A stretch of DNA of 64,000 nucleotides from Ypsolopha sequella. Lineage: Eukaryota; Arthropoda; Insecta; Lepidoptera; Ypsolophidae. Of this stretch, positions 20,302 to 32,025 are shown piece after piece. Position 1 is the first letter of the stretch; the number at the start of each line of letters is the position of its first letter. The notes under the pieces are model-generated. The model saw only the letters and a list, made by a program, of their open reading frames with translations, ran no database searches and was not told the origin of the DNA. The stretch lies in contig OW203985.1 of the NCBI GenBank assembly GCA_934047225.1, positions 11,618,701 to 11,682,700 of the forward strand, written 5' to 3'. The position numbers were made by a program, and so were the translations under genes.

Positions 20302-23300
20302 CTGGCATAGACGAAATGATACAATTGAAATGAAAAGTTTGTTCATGCATAAATATATTATATAGATAAACTCTGATAATCCACAAAATTACTTTGTTTC
20401 CAGTGATATGTGTTTTCCGTTTGTTTTTAATATCTACCCTATTTTTTATTTAAAACCTTGGATATCTAAAATATATTTTTAATGTAGGTAAAACCGCAAG
20501 CAAACCAAGAAAATTTTACTAGTCTTTGGGGACCATTGGCGACCAATGTAAAGGTAATTTTACAATAATCTCAGATAACTTTACTCGTAATATTAATTTT
20601 TATTCTTTTAATAACATGAACAAATAATATTATAATTTGGCAATAAAATAAAAGAATTTTCAACCTATTTTAAAACAAATTCACAAAATGTGCCATCTAC
20701 CGGATAATTAAAGAACTACGTACTAAAGGACTTTGCTAGTTACCTAGTTCCCTCCGTTATGTATCGTCATTAATTTGTTTCGTAATGGTGGTCAATATGG
20801 CGTATTTAATCTTTCAACCTTAGCGAATTCCTTGGTTCAATTATAAAGCAAATCAAACAATAACTATACTCGAATTTTACCAAACAATTTATTATAATAA
20901 AATCCATAATTATTCCCAAGGTAATTTCTTTAAACTTGCATTTGCAATCTGTCCACTAAACTAGTTTATAAATTTTTTCTCCTAGGTGGCAGTACTAGTC
21001 TACTTCTCTATCTTTTCTTCCAACACAGAATCCAATTCAAAAACCAAAACAGCCAGAAATCATAAATTTTACACACTAAAATATGCTTTGTATTTGAACA
21101 TATATCACCCTTCTAAAATAAAGCAAATCATAATGCACTTTCTTGAACATCCTTCTCACTCAACCCTACAGCTTGCTTTAGTGCACTGCCAAAATTTATA
21201 TATAGGAAAATACTACCCAGCCTAAAACAATTTTTTGATCTCATGTACAGAACCAACATAGTCCGACACACACCCCTTTTTTATATTTATTCATAACTAA
21301 ACCTAAAGCCTTATGGTGTTTATTTATTACATTATGGTTTCCTTAAATCAAAAGAGTAAGTATATGAGTAAAGTAAAAACTATTCCGTAATAAATGGATA
21401 GCGGCCGGCATTATCAAAGGAGTCGAAACGTTTGTTTAACATAAGCCGCGCGCGCATGACTCCCCCCCCCCTCCCCTTCAATCTGAACTTCTAGACATAA
21501 TTTGAGATACAAGCGTAATAATAAAATTTAAGTGTCGAGTGATTAAAATAAATTATTATTAATAAGAACACCTACTTCGTTTGTGTTGTGTTGAAGTGGT
21601 CTTAATAAAACCCTGTGGAGCATAAATAATTTGCCCAGCTATGATATCTTGTCCGAAGGGTGTGATAAAGTGTAGCTGTTGCTTAAATATGACTGTAACC
21701 CTTAAACTGTGTTTTATTTATTTTATAAGCAAGGATTTCTTATTTGCACATGTGTGTTTGTTGCATGACTAGTAAATGCAGAAGGTTTTATGTGATATGT
21801 GATTTACTTAAAAATTGTGTCACTGATTTTAAAAGTGCAGCTGCTGAAATTTATAATAGAAATCACATATCTGTACTAATAAGTAAGTTCAGCAGTGTTT
21901 TGTATCATAATTGTTAGAAAATCAGTGTTTGAAATTGTATGAATGTACAGTAGGTAGGTATTTTTATAAAAATTGTTGACATATTTCTGAATTTCCTTAA
22001 AACTGATTCCTCTGATTTGTATTTGTGTGTATGTGAACTCCATCTCTTGGTTTGAATTTTTGTGAGTCACTTCTATGCAACACTATGTAATGATACATCT
22101 TTATTAGTTAATAACTTTCCCATTAGATGGCTGTACTTGTCTAATTCTCTTCTCCCATTTTCTTTTGAATATGCATCCTACCGATATTTTTGTTTTTACT
22201 TTTTGCTGAATTGTGTGACTGAACATTGTTCTTAAGTTTACCTACACAGATTGACATCTCGTAACATTTTTTTTTATAATTGACGATGCTCTAATTTTGC
22301 TTCACTGTCCAAATAATCATGAAGATTGTCAGACTTGTATTTGAAACAATGAATCAATTTAAGTTTAAGTCTATTAATTTAAAATGAACTAAGGAATTAC
22401 CTATTAAGTCAGTTTACTTCAATATTAAATTTACATACAGATTTGCTTAACTTCACAAACATGATTTATTTTATTATTCCTCGCTCCCTGACGCCCTCTT
22501 ATGAATTTTTATATTACTAATAAGTTTACCCAGTTACTCCGTTATCAACTTTCTGATTGAATCTGATTCACTAGCGCCATTCCATCAAGTGTTTCCCAGA
22601 CTCTCTAATACCTTTCTTTAGTGAAACATTTACTTACTTGATCTTAAATTTTATCAATCTTTAGGGTTTGTAGAGTACCTTGCCTCATTCGAAACCTCTG
22701 TCCAAACAATTAAATATCCATCCGCGATTGTAATTCGTGTACTAGCACAAAACACAAGAGTTTCGAATTTTCACCGATAGATGGATTGATTTGAAGTCGT
22801 TGCTCTAAAGAGCCTGCTTTACCGACCTCGTACTCCGTGTTTGTCTTTTGTTTGTCTTTTATTATTTTTTTGAGATAATTTCTTATTTAAATTTTAATTT
22901 CGCTGGCCTTAAAACTTATAAATTTTTTTTAGTCTTACATTAATCATATTTAAGCCATGACACATTCCTTTCTTTAAATTTACCCTAAGACTTTTCAATT
23001 TAATTAACACTCAACGACTCCCCGACGCAATTTCGGCCTTAAGGCGCGGGCATGCAAATAATCAATAAAACTTTTCAACTCTCTACATACTTAAATTAAA
23101 GATCCGCATAAAGTTTGACGCCAAATATTAATCTAAATAATCCATTGAATCTTCTATAATTTAATTATTTAAGGTATAAACCCTTCAGTTTATTTCTTTA
23201 GGCCTAGGCCACCTCTAAGGGGCAAATCAACCCAGCCACTATAATCCGTATACTATATTTTTTTATAAAGTTGGAAATTTCGCTTGCCATAACAACTCAG

Positions 23301-23697
23301 ACCTAGTACAAAAGCGGCCAAATAACTTTGTTGTATTTAAATATCTTTTTATTTTACAATGGTTAATAAACTATATTTTTTTTATTGATAGCAAATAAAA
23401 ATTAAATGAACCAAACACAAAACGAGAATATATTCTGAAAGACTATTTTCAAAAATAAAATTTCAAGGGTGAAAGTTTCCCAATTACATTATACTATATA
23501 TACAAAAAAAAAACATAAACACTTATTGCATCCATGGCAGACTCCGTACATTCATTCAAAATCTATTGAGAAAGGAAAGGCCCCTCTTAATTTTGTTACT
23601 GCGATGACCAATAAATATGGTTTATAACATAATTTCTCTGTACACCTGAGCCTTAAGAAGCAAGATAAAAATTTCTCCCTTTCATGTGACAATCTGG
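20302..23697 (-). other. Probable Nrt intron, AT-rich
   Basis: No supported exon or recognised mobile element. A CG-rich spot lies at 21445-21475. The 79-codon frame at 20986-21225 has no domain. Confidence 0.5.
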
Positions 23698-25171
23698 CTT
23701 CTTCTCACTCATACATACTAATGTCACCCTCACATTGACAACAAATGTTACTCAACTAGTTAATCTTCTTCTCACTCATACATACTAATGTCACCCTCAC
23801 ATTGACAACAAATGTTACTCAACTAGTTAATCTTCTTCTCACTCATACATACTAATGTCACCCTCACATTGACAACAAATGTTACTCAACTAGTTAATCT
23901 TCTTCTCACTCATACATACTAATGTCACCTTCACATTGACAACAAATGTTACTCAACTAGTTAATCTTCTTCTCACTCATACATACTAATGTCACCCTCA
24001 CATTGACAACAAATGTTACTCAACTAGTTAATCTTCTTCTCACTCATACATACTAATGTCACCCTCACATTGACAACAAATGTTACTCAACTAGTTAATC
24101 TTCTTCTCACTCATACATACTAATGTCACCCTCACATTGACAACAAATGTTACTCAACTAGTTAATCTTCTTCTCACTCATACATACTAATGTCACCCTC
24201 ACATTGACAACAAATGTTACTCAACTAGTTAATCTTCTTCTCACTCATACATACTAATGTCACCCTCACATTGACAACAAATGTTACTCAACTAGTTAAT
24301 CTTCTTCTCACTCATACATACTAATGTCACCTTCACATTGACAACAAATGTTACTCAACTAGTTAATCTTCTTCTCACTCATACATACTAATGTCACCCT
24401 CACATTGACAACAAATGTTACTCAACTAGTTAATCTTCTTCTCACTCATACATACTAATGTCACCCTCACATTGACAACAAATGTTACTCAACTAGTTAA
24501 TCTTCTTCTCACTCATACATACTAATGTCACCCTCACATTGACAACAAATGTTACTCAACTAGTTAATCTTCTTCTCACTCATACATACTAATGTCACCC
24601 TCACATTGACAACAAATGTTACTCAACTAGTTAATCTTCTTCTCACTCATACATACTAATGTCACCCTCACATTGACAACAAATGTTACTCAACTAGTTA
24701 ATCTTCTTCTCACTCATACATACTAATGTCACCCTCACATTGACAACAAATGTTACTCAACTAGTTAATCTTCTTCTCACTCATACATACTAATGTCACC
24801 CTCACATTGACAACAAATGTTACTCAACTAGTTAATCTTCTTCTCACTCATACATACTAATGTCACCTTCACATTGACAACAAATGTTACTCAACTAGTT
24901 AATCTTCTTCTCACTCATACATACTAATGTCACCCTCACATTGACAACAAATGTTACTCAACTAGTTAATCTTCTTCTCACTCATACATACTAATGTCAC
25001 CCTCACATTGACAACAAATGTTACTCAACTAGTTAATCTTCTTCTCACTCATGCATACTAATGTCACCCTCACATTGACAACAAATGTTACTCAACTAGT
25101 TAATCTTCTTCTCACTCATACATACTAATGTCACCCTCACATTGACAACAAATGTTACTCAACTAGTTAAT
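23698..25171. repeat. Minisatellite, 22 x 67 bp
   Basis: The unit begins CTTCTTCTCACTCATACATA and ends CAACTAGTTAAT. The array is 1,474 bp, exactly 22 x 67. Units are almost identical: a CACCCTCAC to CACCTTCAC change occurs in units 4, 10 and 18, and CATACATAC to CATGCATAC in unit 21. No spacers vary between units, so it is not a CRISPR-like array. Confidence 0.97.
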
Positions 25172-25520
25172 GTTTTCACAACTACTTTTTCATTTTTACC
25201 CCTTCTTCAACCAATTTTCTTTTTCTTCATGTTTAAAATTTCCTTTTAAATTTTTCATAAACCCCCTTTTTCTTTATTATAACCTATTCTTATTATTGAT
25301 TATTACTTTTGCATTTTTTTAACTGATTTTGATTATCCTTTACTACTTCCGTTCTCTACGCGTCGCTTTGTCATTTTTCAATTTTGTACTACTCCAGCAG
25401 GGTTGTATTTTGTAGTATAATTATACTATTTGTACCATATTTTCATGACATATAGTATGTAGTATCGTTATGGAACTATACTAAGTAAAAATACCATAAT
25501 TTCATCTTCAGGCCGACCGA
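25172..25520. other. AT-rich non-coding sequence
   Basis: Nothing recognised. Confidence 0.5.
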
Positions 25521-25534
25521 CTTGTTTTATTGGT

Positions 25535-25620
25535 TGAGACGTTTGTTTTTTAACATTTACCCTACAATATAGTCATGTAAGCAGGAGGTCGCAGGTTTAA
25601 ATCCCAGACCAAGGAATTTT
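25535..25620 (+). mobile_element. tRNA-derived SINE fragment
   Basis: Contains GGTTGAGACG (A-box-like) and GCAGGTTTAAATCCCAGACC (B-box-like). No tRNA cloverleaf can be drawn, so I read it as a SINE head. Confidence 0.35.
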
Positions 25621-25764
25621 TAAAAATATTTGTGCCTTTAAATTTGTTTCTGATTGATTTCAAGTTTGTAATGCACTCTAATAATAATAAGAGTATTCAA
25701 AGCGATTGATTTCGCAATAAAAACATAATATTATAGATGTTGAAAAAACAATGATAGTACCTAC

Positions 25765-25836
25765 CGACAACGTCCAAAGGACGGCGTTGGCCAACATCAA
25801 CATCACCACACCTCTAGCACCACCTTGGGGATTCAT
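25765..25836 (-). CDS. Candidate first coding exon with a signal-peptide-like sequence
   Basis: ATG at 25836 in a good context (GCTACGACATG), 24 codons, then donor GTAGGT at 25764. It reads MNPQGGARGVVMLMLANAVL and WTLS: a short N-terminus with one Arg and a hydrophobic core, like a signal peptide or first membrane segment. The gene is not recognised, and the next exon, which would lie at lower coordinates, was not found. It could belong to an unidentified gene on the minus strand or be chance. Confidence 0.35.
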
Positions 25837-25993
25837 GTCGTAGCGATGTTTTTTTCATATACAAGATGACATTTATTTACATTATAATAGCCAAATTAAT
25901 ATTAAATACTCGATAACTGCTCAGTATCAAGGTTGAATGACCCTTTTTATGAAATTCGTAAATTATATTTTTCGTGATGATTTTCGTATGAGC

Positions 25994-26135
25994 AGGGGAT
26001 CTAAAAAGGCCGACTTGGGTGAATCATAAAATTATTTGAAGTCAGATGGAGTCTGAGTTTTTCACGCGTGCAAAAGAGACGGCATTAGAACGGAATCATA
26101 ATATGATTCACCCAAGTCGGTATTTTTAGATCCCT
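25994..26135. mobile_element. MITE family A, copy 2
   Basis: 142 bp. The ends AGGGGATCTAAAAAGGCCGA and CGGTATTTTTAGATCCCT form inverted repeats that extend through GACTTGGGTGAATCATA. Same body as 18920-19064. Confidence 0.85.
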
Positions 26136-26240
26136 AGATTGATGGATGTGGAAGAGGCGAAAGAGGTGTGTCTGGATCGTATCAGGTATAAATCTGTAGG
26201 CTCAGCCTACCCCTCTGGGAAACAGGCGTGAGTATACATA
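26136..26240 (+). mobile_element. LINE 3' end fragment
   Basis: Words GATGGATGTGGAAGAGGCGA, GTGTGTCTGGATCGTATCAG and CTACCCCTCTGGGAAACAGG. The complementary version lies at 35735-35822, and a more diverged one at 48110-48225. Confidence 0.6.
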
Positions 26241-26555
26241 TTATGTATGTATTTTTCAAGTTCCCTACAAACGCAAGCCCACCTCAGAAGGTCAACATTT
26301 TATTTTGCGAAATTAGCAACAGTTTTTACTGACCCGTGATACTGATCACTTACCAAGCCTCTGGTATGAATTTGGCTGCATAAATAAATGTCAACTTGTA
26401 TTTTATAATATTATAATAAATAATTTTAATTATAATAAATAACGTAGGTGTCTTTTATTTTTTTATTTATGTGTCATTTTAGATTCAGATTAGGTTTTAC
26501 AGTTATTTTCGGTTTCTGAATATTTACTGAATTTTCAGTTTTCTTATTTTTATTA

Positions 26556-26821
26556 TACAAAGTGACTTTTTGATCATCTTCCAAATTAATACTGGTGGCT
26601 TGATAAGTGATCAGTATCATGGATTATTAACAATTTTTGTGAAATTCGTAAAATGAAATTTAGCCTCCCCGCAGTGATTCACTCGGGACTGGAAGTGAAT
26701 TTCCATGGGAAGCCGAAACTTAATTTTACGAATTTCACAAAAATTGTTATTGATCCAAGATACTGATCACTTATCAAGCCTCCAGTATGAATTTGGACGA
26801 TGATCAAAAAGTCACCTTGTA
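26556..26821. mobile_element. Palindromic MITE family B, copy 1
   Basis: 266 bp. TACAAAGTGACTTTTTGATC at the left pairs with GATCAAAAAGTCACCTTGTA at the right, and the pairing continues inward (ACTGATCACTTA..AAGCC, ATTTTACGAATTTCACAAAA). An equal-length copy is at 54995-55260, a diverged one at 27583-27817 and a half copy at 26318-26403. Confidence 0.85.
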
Positions 26822-26834
26822 TAGTAACATAATA

Positions 26835-27102
26835 TACAACGTGTAATAGAAAGGTGTAACCATATTTGAAGAGCTTATTCAGTCAATGGTATAGAACAAC
26901 TTTTACTATGGAGCCAACCCTGAAATCTCAAAATTATAATCTGCCCTTCCATACATTTCGGCCGAGCGGCATTGCATTTTTCTATGAGACAGAAAAAAAA
27001 TTTTTTTCGAGATACAGGTTTTGTTTCATAGTAAAAGTTGTTCTATACCATTGACTGAATAAGCTCTTCAAATATGGTTACACTTTTCTGTTACACGTTG
27101 TA
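26835..27102. mobile_element. MITE with about 76-bp terminal inverted repeats
   Basis: TACAACGTGTAATAGAAAGG at 26835 pairs with the complement ending at 27102; arms run through CAGTCAATGGTATAGAACAA with few mismatches. 268 bp, no ORF of note. Confidence 0.85.
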
Positions 27103-27345
27103 GAAAGAAAGAAAGAAACACATTTATTTCGGCAACAGACACTTACAATACAATACATACAATATTTCTATTTACATCTATTTTAATTAAAATTACATTA
27201 GAACTATACGGTAGGCTATTGCTGAAAAAGGTAACTGACTCAGCGATGTGCTGAAGGTGTAATCCCTCAGCGCTGATTTTCAGTCAGTGCCTGCTGGTGA
27301 CTCATGAGCGTACCAGGTGCAGAGCGGCGCTGTGCAGTGGGCAAT
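27103..27345 (-). mobile_element. Retroelement 3' end with (GAAA)n tail
   Basis: Starts GAAAGAAAGAAAGAAACACA followed by TTTATTTCGGCAACAGACAC, the inverted-LINE 3' pattern. The right part (CTCAGCGATGTGCTGAAGGT, GTACCAGGTGCAGAGCGGCG) is GC-richer and ends at (AATA)n near 27345. Confidence 0.5.
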
Positions 27346-27582
27346 AAATAAATAAATAATAACAGTAATAGCTATATATTATATAATATATACCATGAAA
27401 CTATAAAACTACATTTCTAAAAAATACATAATATATGTAATAAGTATTACTTAAACTAATATGATGCGATATAAATGAAATATATAAGTATACATAAATA
27501 GTATAACTTAATTTACTTTAAAGTATTAAATAAAAACTGCAGAATAACTGAAGGTCTTTGATGCGATTTAAGTCAGTCAGAC

Positions 27583-27817
27583 TCAGGTGAATTTTGAGTC
27601 ATCGTCCAAATTGGCTTGGTAAATAATCAATGTCATGGATAAATATGTCTTTTTGTAAAAAATCGTAAAATAAAATTTCCACTTACCATACTGATTCATT
27701 TCCTGGGAAGTCGGAATTACATTTTACGAATTCTACAAAAATTGGTATTTATTTATGATACTGATCACTTACCCAGCGACCGGTATGAATTTGGACGATG
27801 ACTCAATATTCACCTTG
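27583..27817. mobile_element. Palindromic MITE family B, diverged copy
   Basis: CAGGTGAATTTTGAGTCATC at the left pairs with GATGACTCAATATTCACCTT at the right. It shares ACTGATCACTTACCCAGC and GGTATGAATTTGGACGATGA with the other copies. Confidence 0.75.
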
Positions 27818-27959
27818 TTTATCAACGGCATTATGTGAACACTTGTCAGTTTTTTTAACTGGGTTACATGGGTTATAAATTAACGTTATATTATTGCTGT
27901 ATAGAAACGCAGAAAGATAAAATAAACTTTTAACAAAAAAATAGTAACCGACTTCAATA

Positions 27960-28234
27960 GTAACAGCAGTCATTCACTAAAAAGTTTATAATAATTCTAT
28001 AAAGACCGATGGTACCGAAGCAACACTTTTGCCGACTTCTTTCTTCCTGAAGCATTATGTTATCTAGAAGTCGGCGTATTTCCTACGATATAGCAACATA
28101 AAAACCAATATAAGAACGCCGACTTCTAGATAACATAACGTTTCAGGAAGAAAGAAGTCGGCAAAAGTGTTGCTTCGGTACCATCGGTCTTTATAGAATT
28201 ATTATAAACTTTTTAGTGAATGACTGCTGTTACT
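27960..28234. mobile_element. Palindromic element, shared with 41060-41420
   Basis: AGTAACAGCAGTCATTCACT at the left pairs with the complement ending near 28234. The arms of about 90-100 bp are nearly perfect (GACCGATGGTACCGAAGCAA, GCCGACTTCTTTCTTCCTGA). The central part (GTTATCTAGAAGTCGGCGT) is itself part of the inverted repeat. Confidence 0.85.
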
Positions 28235-28965
28235 GTTACTCCGTTGTCCGTCCATCCATCCGTCCGTCCGTCCGTATGTCACAGCCTCAAAACGTTACCA
28301 CCGTTAAAGATAAAGCGTATATATCAAGATGTAAAAAAATATGAAAAATTTGAATTGTTCAAAATATTTCCAAAAAAAAAAAGTGAGGAATATAAAAAAT
28401 ATTATCCGAAAACTACAACTTGGGTATTAAATTGCAGATATTAAAAAGTTGATTATAAAAATATGTACTTTTACTAGAAATCTTAAAAAAAAACACAAAA
28501 ATATGTATGGGGACATATCCCGAAATTGGTCAACCGAAAAATATGAAAAAAATGTCGATCATAGACCATAATTGGCCAATTACAGGAAAACTATAGAGAT
28601 TAAAAAAAAATTGAGCACAGATGAAAAATATAAAAAGTTGTAAATTTTTTTTTTCTAAAATACAATATAGGTATCAAATTGTAGGTATTACAAAGCTGAT
28701 TGTAAAAATATATAGTTTGGCTATATTTAATTGCATCTTTTTCAAGAAATCTTTGAAAAACCATAAAAAATTGTATGTTCCCTCCTTATCTCCAAAACTG
28801 GTGGACCAAAAAATATGAAACAAAATCATGGTAATGTGTGTTTACGTAAAGATTACAGGAAAAATAAAGCGGTTGAGAAATTCACGATAAAAAATGACAA
28901 AATTAAATTTATCATCCACAATATGGAACCCTAGGTAAGCTAGTCTGACTCGCAATTGGCCGGTT
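28235..28965. mobile_element. Unclassified interspersed repeat joined to the palindrome
   Basis: Begins CCGTTGTCCGTCCATCCATC, with (CCGT)n, and ends TAGTCTGACTCGCAATTGGC then CGGTTTTTTT. The CACTTGGCCGGTTTTT-type end is frequent in lepidopteran repeats and is related to the end at 46965-47020. Confidence 0.45.
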
Positions 28966-29099
28966 TTTTTTTTTTTTATTGCCTTGAACTAATGTTAGCT
29001 TCTCATACTGATTTTTTTGACATTGAGGTTCAGATTGGCCAGTACCGCACCTGATGGAAAACGTAAATGAAATGAAACGGGAAAGTCGTTTGTCTTTCA

Positions 29100-29245
29100 T
29101 GTTTCACAATATTTTTTACCATCTACAATGTAACGTATTAATTACCTATATTTAATTGTTTCCTGTTTGTTTCCTTGATGATGCCATGAGGCGAAACCGG
29201 TTGGAGTTATAAATAAACTGATATTGTAAAAGAGTACAAGTGTTT
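29100..29245 (+). mobile_element. Penelope-like element terminus with hammerhead-like core
   Basis: At 29175-29200 the sequence reads TTGATGATGCCATGAGGCGA then AACCGG: a TGATGA core, a short GCC/GGC stem and a GAAAC. Penelope-like element ends often carry hammerhead ribozyme motifs with this order. The C before UGAUGA is T here, so activity is doubtful. The neighbour words ACCGGTT and ACAAGTGTTTTT match the Penelope-like end at 60040-60120. Confidence 0.5.
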
Positions 29246-29339
29246 TTATCAAAATGATGAATTTTCAGTCTTTAAATTTAATATCAGGTAAGGTTTTTTT
29301 TTCGTTTATATATTTTTTCTTTGTTTTAGGTTCTTTAAG

Positions 29340-29455
29340 TTATAGTTTTAATGTTATTTAAGTTTTATTTTTAGACTTTTTGACGTGTAAAAAGTGTATA
29401 TATCTATACCTGCTTTGCAAAATAAACTATTTGAATTTGAATTTGAATTTGACTA
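29340..29455 (+). mobile_element. LINE 3' end with (TTTGAA)n tail
   Basis: Ends AATAAACTATTTGAATTTGA followed by further TTTGAA units, a common polyadenylation-like tail of Jockey-type LINEs. Confidence 0.6.
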
Positions 29456-29839
29456 ATCGTGTAAAGAACTGTGACGTCACTTCAAGTGCGAACGTATCCT
29501 TATATTAGACAATCGGAATTTGATAGTTGATATATTTTTTGATGGTTGGTACAAAATGTAGGCGCCTTCGATCTATTATTTTAGCAATACCGAAGGAGGC
29601 CGACCACCGACCATAACGCGCTCTGTGTTGTGTTGCAGACAATCAGAAGGCGCGTTCTCCTTGACCGCCGCGGTCTCTGTGTGTGTAAAGATTCAAACCA
29701 TCGCATAGATTGCAGTAAACGCAGAACGCAGAACGTGATACATAAAGCACGTGTGACAAAGTGCCCCATAGAATTAACAGGGTTCAAAATTATGATCACA
29801 CAAAAAAAAAAAAACTAGAGATGTGCACTTTCTGTCCTA

Positions 29840-29945
29840 GCTGGTGACAGAGGGTACGCTGCGCTGGCGCGGCTCGGCGTCACTATATAAACCCCGGATG
29901 AGCCCACGCACCTCGCATTTGGACGACATCACGGCACGTGAGTAC
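29840..29945 (+). promoter_or_regulatory. TATA-containing promoter-like region with nearby donor site
   Basis: TATATAAA near 29884-29891, preceded by GC-rich sequence and followed about 55 bp later by CACGTGAGT, a possible splice donor. A similar TGTGGTGAGTAC word occurs near 30256. It could be a host 5' UTR or an LTR. No protein downstream is recognised (the 82-codon frame at 29980-30228 has no domain). Confidence 0.3.
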
Positions 29946-30394
29946 TTTCTTTTATTTACGTGATTCCTCCGCATGACTTATGCCTCAAGTTGAATCGCCG
30001 CCATTTTGTTGTAACCGCGTGGCGATTAAGAAGTTTCCTGAAGATTTTCTTTGTCAATCTAATGGCCCCAGATCCTTTAAAGATATTACAAAACCCATGA
30101 AAGGGATATTAGAAACCGTGTCTGATATGTTTTTTTTCAAAACTAGGAGTCGACCTCGTGTTTTAACCAGATATATCCAGTATCGTAATGCTGTTTCCTT
30201 TGTTTCAGTGAGCCGGGGGGTGCCGTGACATTTACTTTTCGCGGCCTGCCGCTGTGTGGTGAGTACAAACTAGATAATAATTATCTTACTGACCATGTCC
30301 TTACTGCTTTATTGAAGGAGGTGAATTTTAGAATCCATCCATTGTTGAAAATGTTAAAAGACAAACCTAATTTGCGATGAAATAACACTCCCCC

Positions 30395-30745
30395 TTCTCA
30401 TCCATCCATCGATCAGCCTGTATTCGTCTACTGCTAGACATAGGCATTTTCAAGATTTTGGCAATTTTGGCGGTCCGCCGTCATCCTCGTCCATCAAAGT
30501 CACTCCTCTAGAACCGTGCCGGGACTTCTAACCGCAACGTCTTCAGGTCGTCGGTCCTGCAGGTCCTCCAGTGATCGAGCGCACAGGACGAACCTATTGC
30601 CGAGCGCTTTGAGCGAGCGAGCGCGCTATAGATCCGATGCGGTCAAAGGCGCCGACGGGTGTCGTGGCAGGGCAAAGCCCGTCGCAAAAACCGCCTGGAA
30701 GCGCAGCATGAAGCGCCGCCAGAAGCCTGAAGCTGTGGCCCTGGC
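30395..30745 (-). mobile_element. RTE-like retroelement 3' region, minus orientation
   Basis: (CATC)n, CAGCCTGTATTCGTCTACTG and CTAGACATAGGCATTTTCAA match the 2988-3060 family. A GC-rich stretch follows (30530-30740), as in the 3' coding end of such elements, but I cannot read a confident protein. Confidence 0.5.
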
Positions 30746-31244
30746 GTAAGGGCGTAAGTGTATGAAGCGTGAACGAAAATTATATTTCTGGGAATAACGT
30801 TCCACTGAACTGTCTTATAATGTATTTTATATCGGTTAAGGGGGCAACAAAAATTTAGTCTTTATTCCAAATTCCATAGTCCCCGTTATCTACACTTAAA
30901 CTATAGGGACATTATAGAATCGATATTTTTTTGGTTAATCAGTGTTTTTTTTTTTTGTTACAGATAGACCGATTCCGCAAAAAGGGGATCTAAAAAGGCG
31001 GAAATTAAGATTCACTTTACCTATTATTTAATTTAAAGCTTTTGAAGCTCTTAGTAAGCCCTTAAAAATAGGCTTTGTTTTTGTTTTTTTTTACTTTGAA
31101 GCTCGTAGCAGGCGACGACTTCTTTTTTTTATACTATAGGCAAACCTTTACTTTGTTATTATAATACTTACAGATAATTTTTGCTGCAAATAAACTTTCT
31201 TTTTTCCGATTATAGCTTTTTATTGTCAGTGGCGAGACAATAGT
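30746..31244. other. AT-rich non-coding sequence with a MITE family A end
   Basis: AAAAGGGGATCTAAAAAGGC at about 30981-31000 is a truncated family A end. Nothing else recognised. Confidence 0.5.
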
Positions 31245-31460
31245 TCGCCCGTACAGACAGTACTTGGCCCGTACAGACAGTACTTGGCCCGTACAGACAG
31301 TACTCGACACATTCAGACAGTACTTGGCCCGCACAGACAGTACTTGGCCCGTACATACAGTACTCGACACATTCAGACAGTACTTGACCCGTACATACAG
31401 TATCTCGACACATACAGACAGTACTTGGCCTGTACAGACAGCACTCGACACATACAGACA
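31245..31460. repeat. Minisatellite, same family as 1196-1354
   Basis: Alternating words ACAGTACTTGGCCCGTACAG and ACAGTACTCGACACATTCAG, about 5-6 units. The final base words merge directly into the 80-bp repeats that follow. Confidence 0.92.
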
Positions 31461-31765
31461 GTACTCTGCAGTACCAGTCCCAGCACTGTCTCACCATGTG
31501 TGATCCGTCCTGGCCTGGCCACACTCGACACATACAGACAGTAATCTGCAGTACCAGTCCCAGCACTGTCTCACCATGTGTGATCCGTCCTGGCCTGGCC
31601 ACACTCGACACATACATACAGTACTCTGCAGTACCAGTCCCAGCACTGTCTCCATGTGTGATCCGTCCTGGCCTGGCCACACTCGACACATACAGACAGT
31701 AATCTGCAGTACCAGTCCCAGCACTGTCTCACCATGTGTGATCCGTCCTGGCCTGGCCACACTCG
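31461..31765. repeat. 80-bp tandem repeat, about 3.8 copies
   Basis: Units start at 31461, 31541, 31621 and 31699 with GTA(C/A)TCTGCAGTACCAGTC. The third unit has a 2-bp deletion (CTCCATG for CTCACCATG). Each unit contains CACTCGACACATACAGACAG, the core of the neighbouring minisatellite, so the 80-bp unit probably arose from it by insertion of new sequence. Confidence 0.93.
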
Positions 31766-32025
31766 CTTCTTTGTGTACAATTACTAAAAAATGTATGTAC
31801 CTAAAGTGTATTAGTAAAGTATTATATTACCTAAAGTATTCAGTACCTACAAAGATAGTTTATGTACTTCAACCATCGAAATAATAGAAATTCCTTATTA
31901 TTTCGATGACTTCAACACATTGCGACATAACGACACCCCCTGTGGCGCCTGTGACGAATTCGTTGCAGTCCGGCCACGGATAAATCTCTTCATACAAGAG
32001 CTAAAGATATCGGCAAAAGCAGTAC
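31766..32025. other. Unique non-coding sequence
   Basis: Nothing recognised apart from a short AT hairpin near 31877-31908. Confidence 0.5.

Noticed and set aside
23698..25171. Regular repeats that could suggest a CRISPR array
   Set aside because: Units are contiguous 67-bp tandem copies without variable spacers, in an insect genome.
31134..31780. ORFs of up to 159 codons on both strands through the minisatellite
   Set aside because: Repeat translation (Val-Arg-Ala-Lys-Tyr-Cys and similar).
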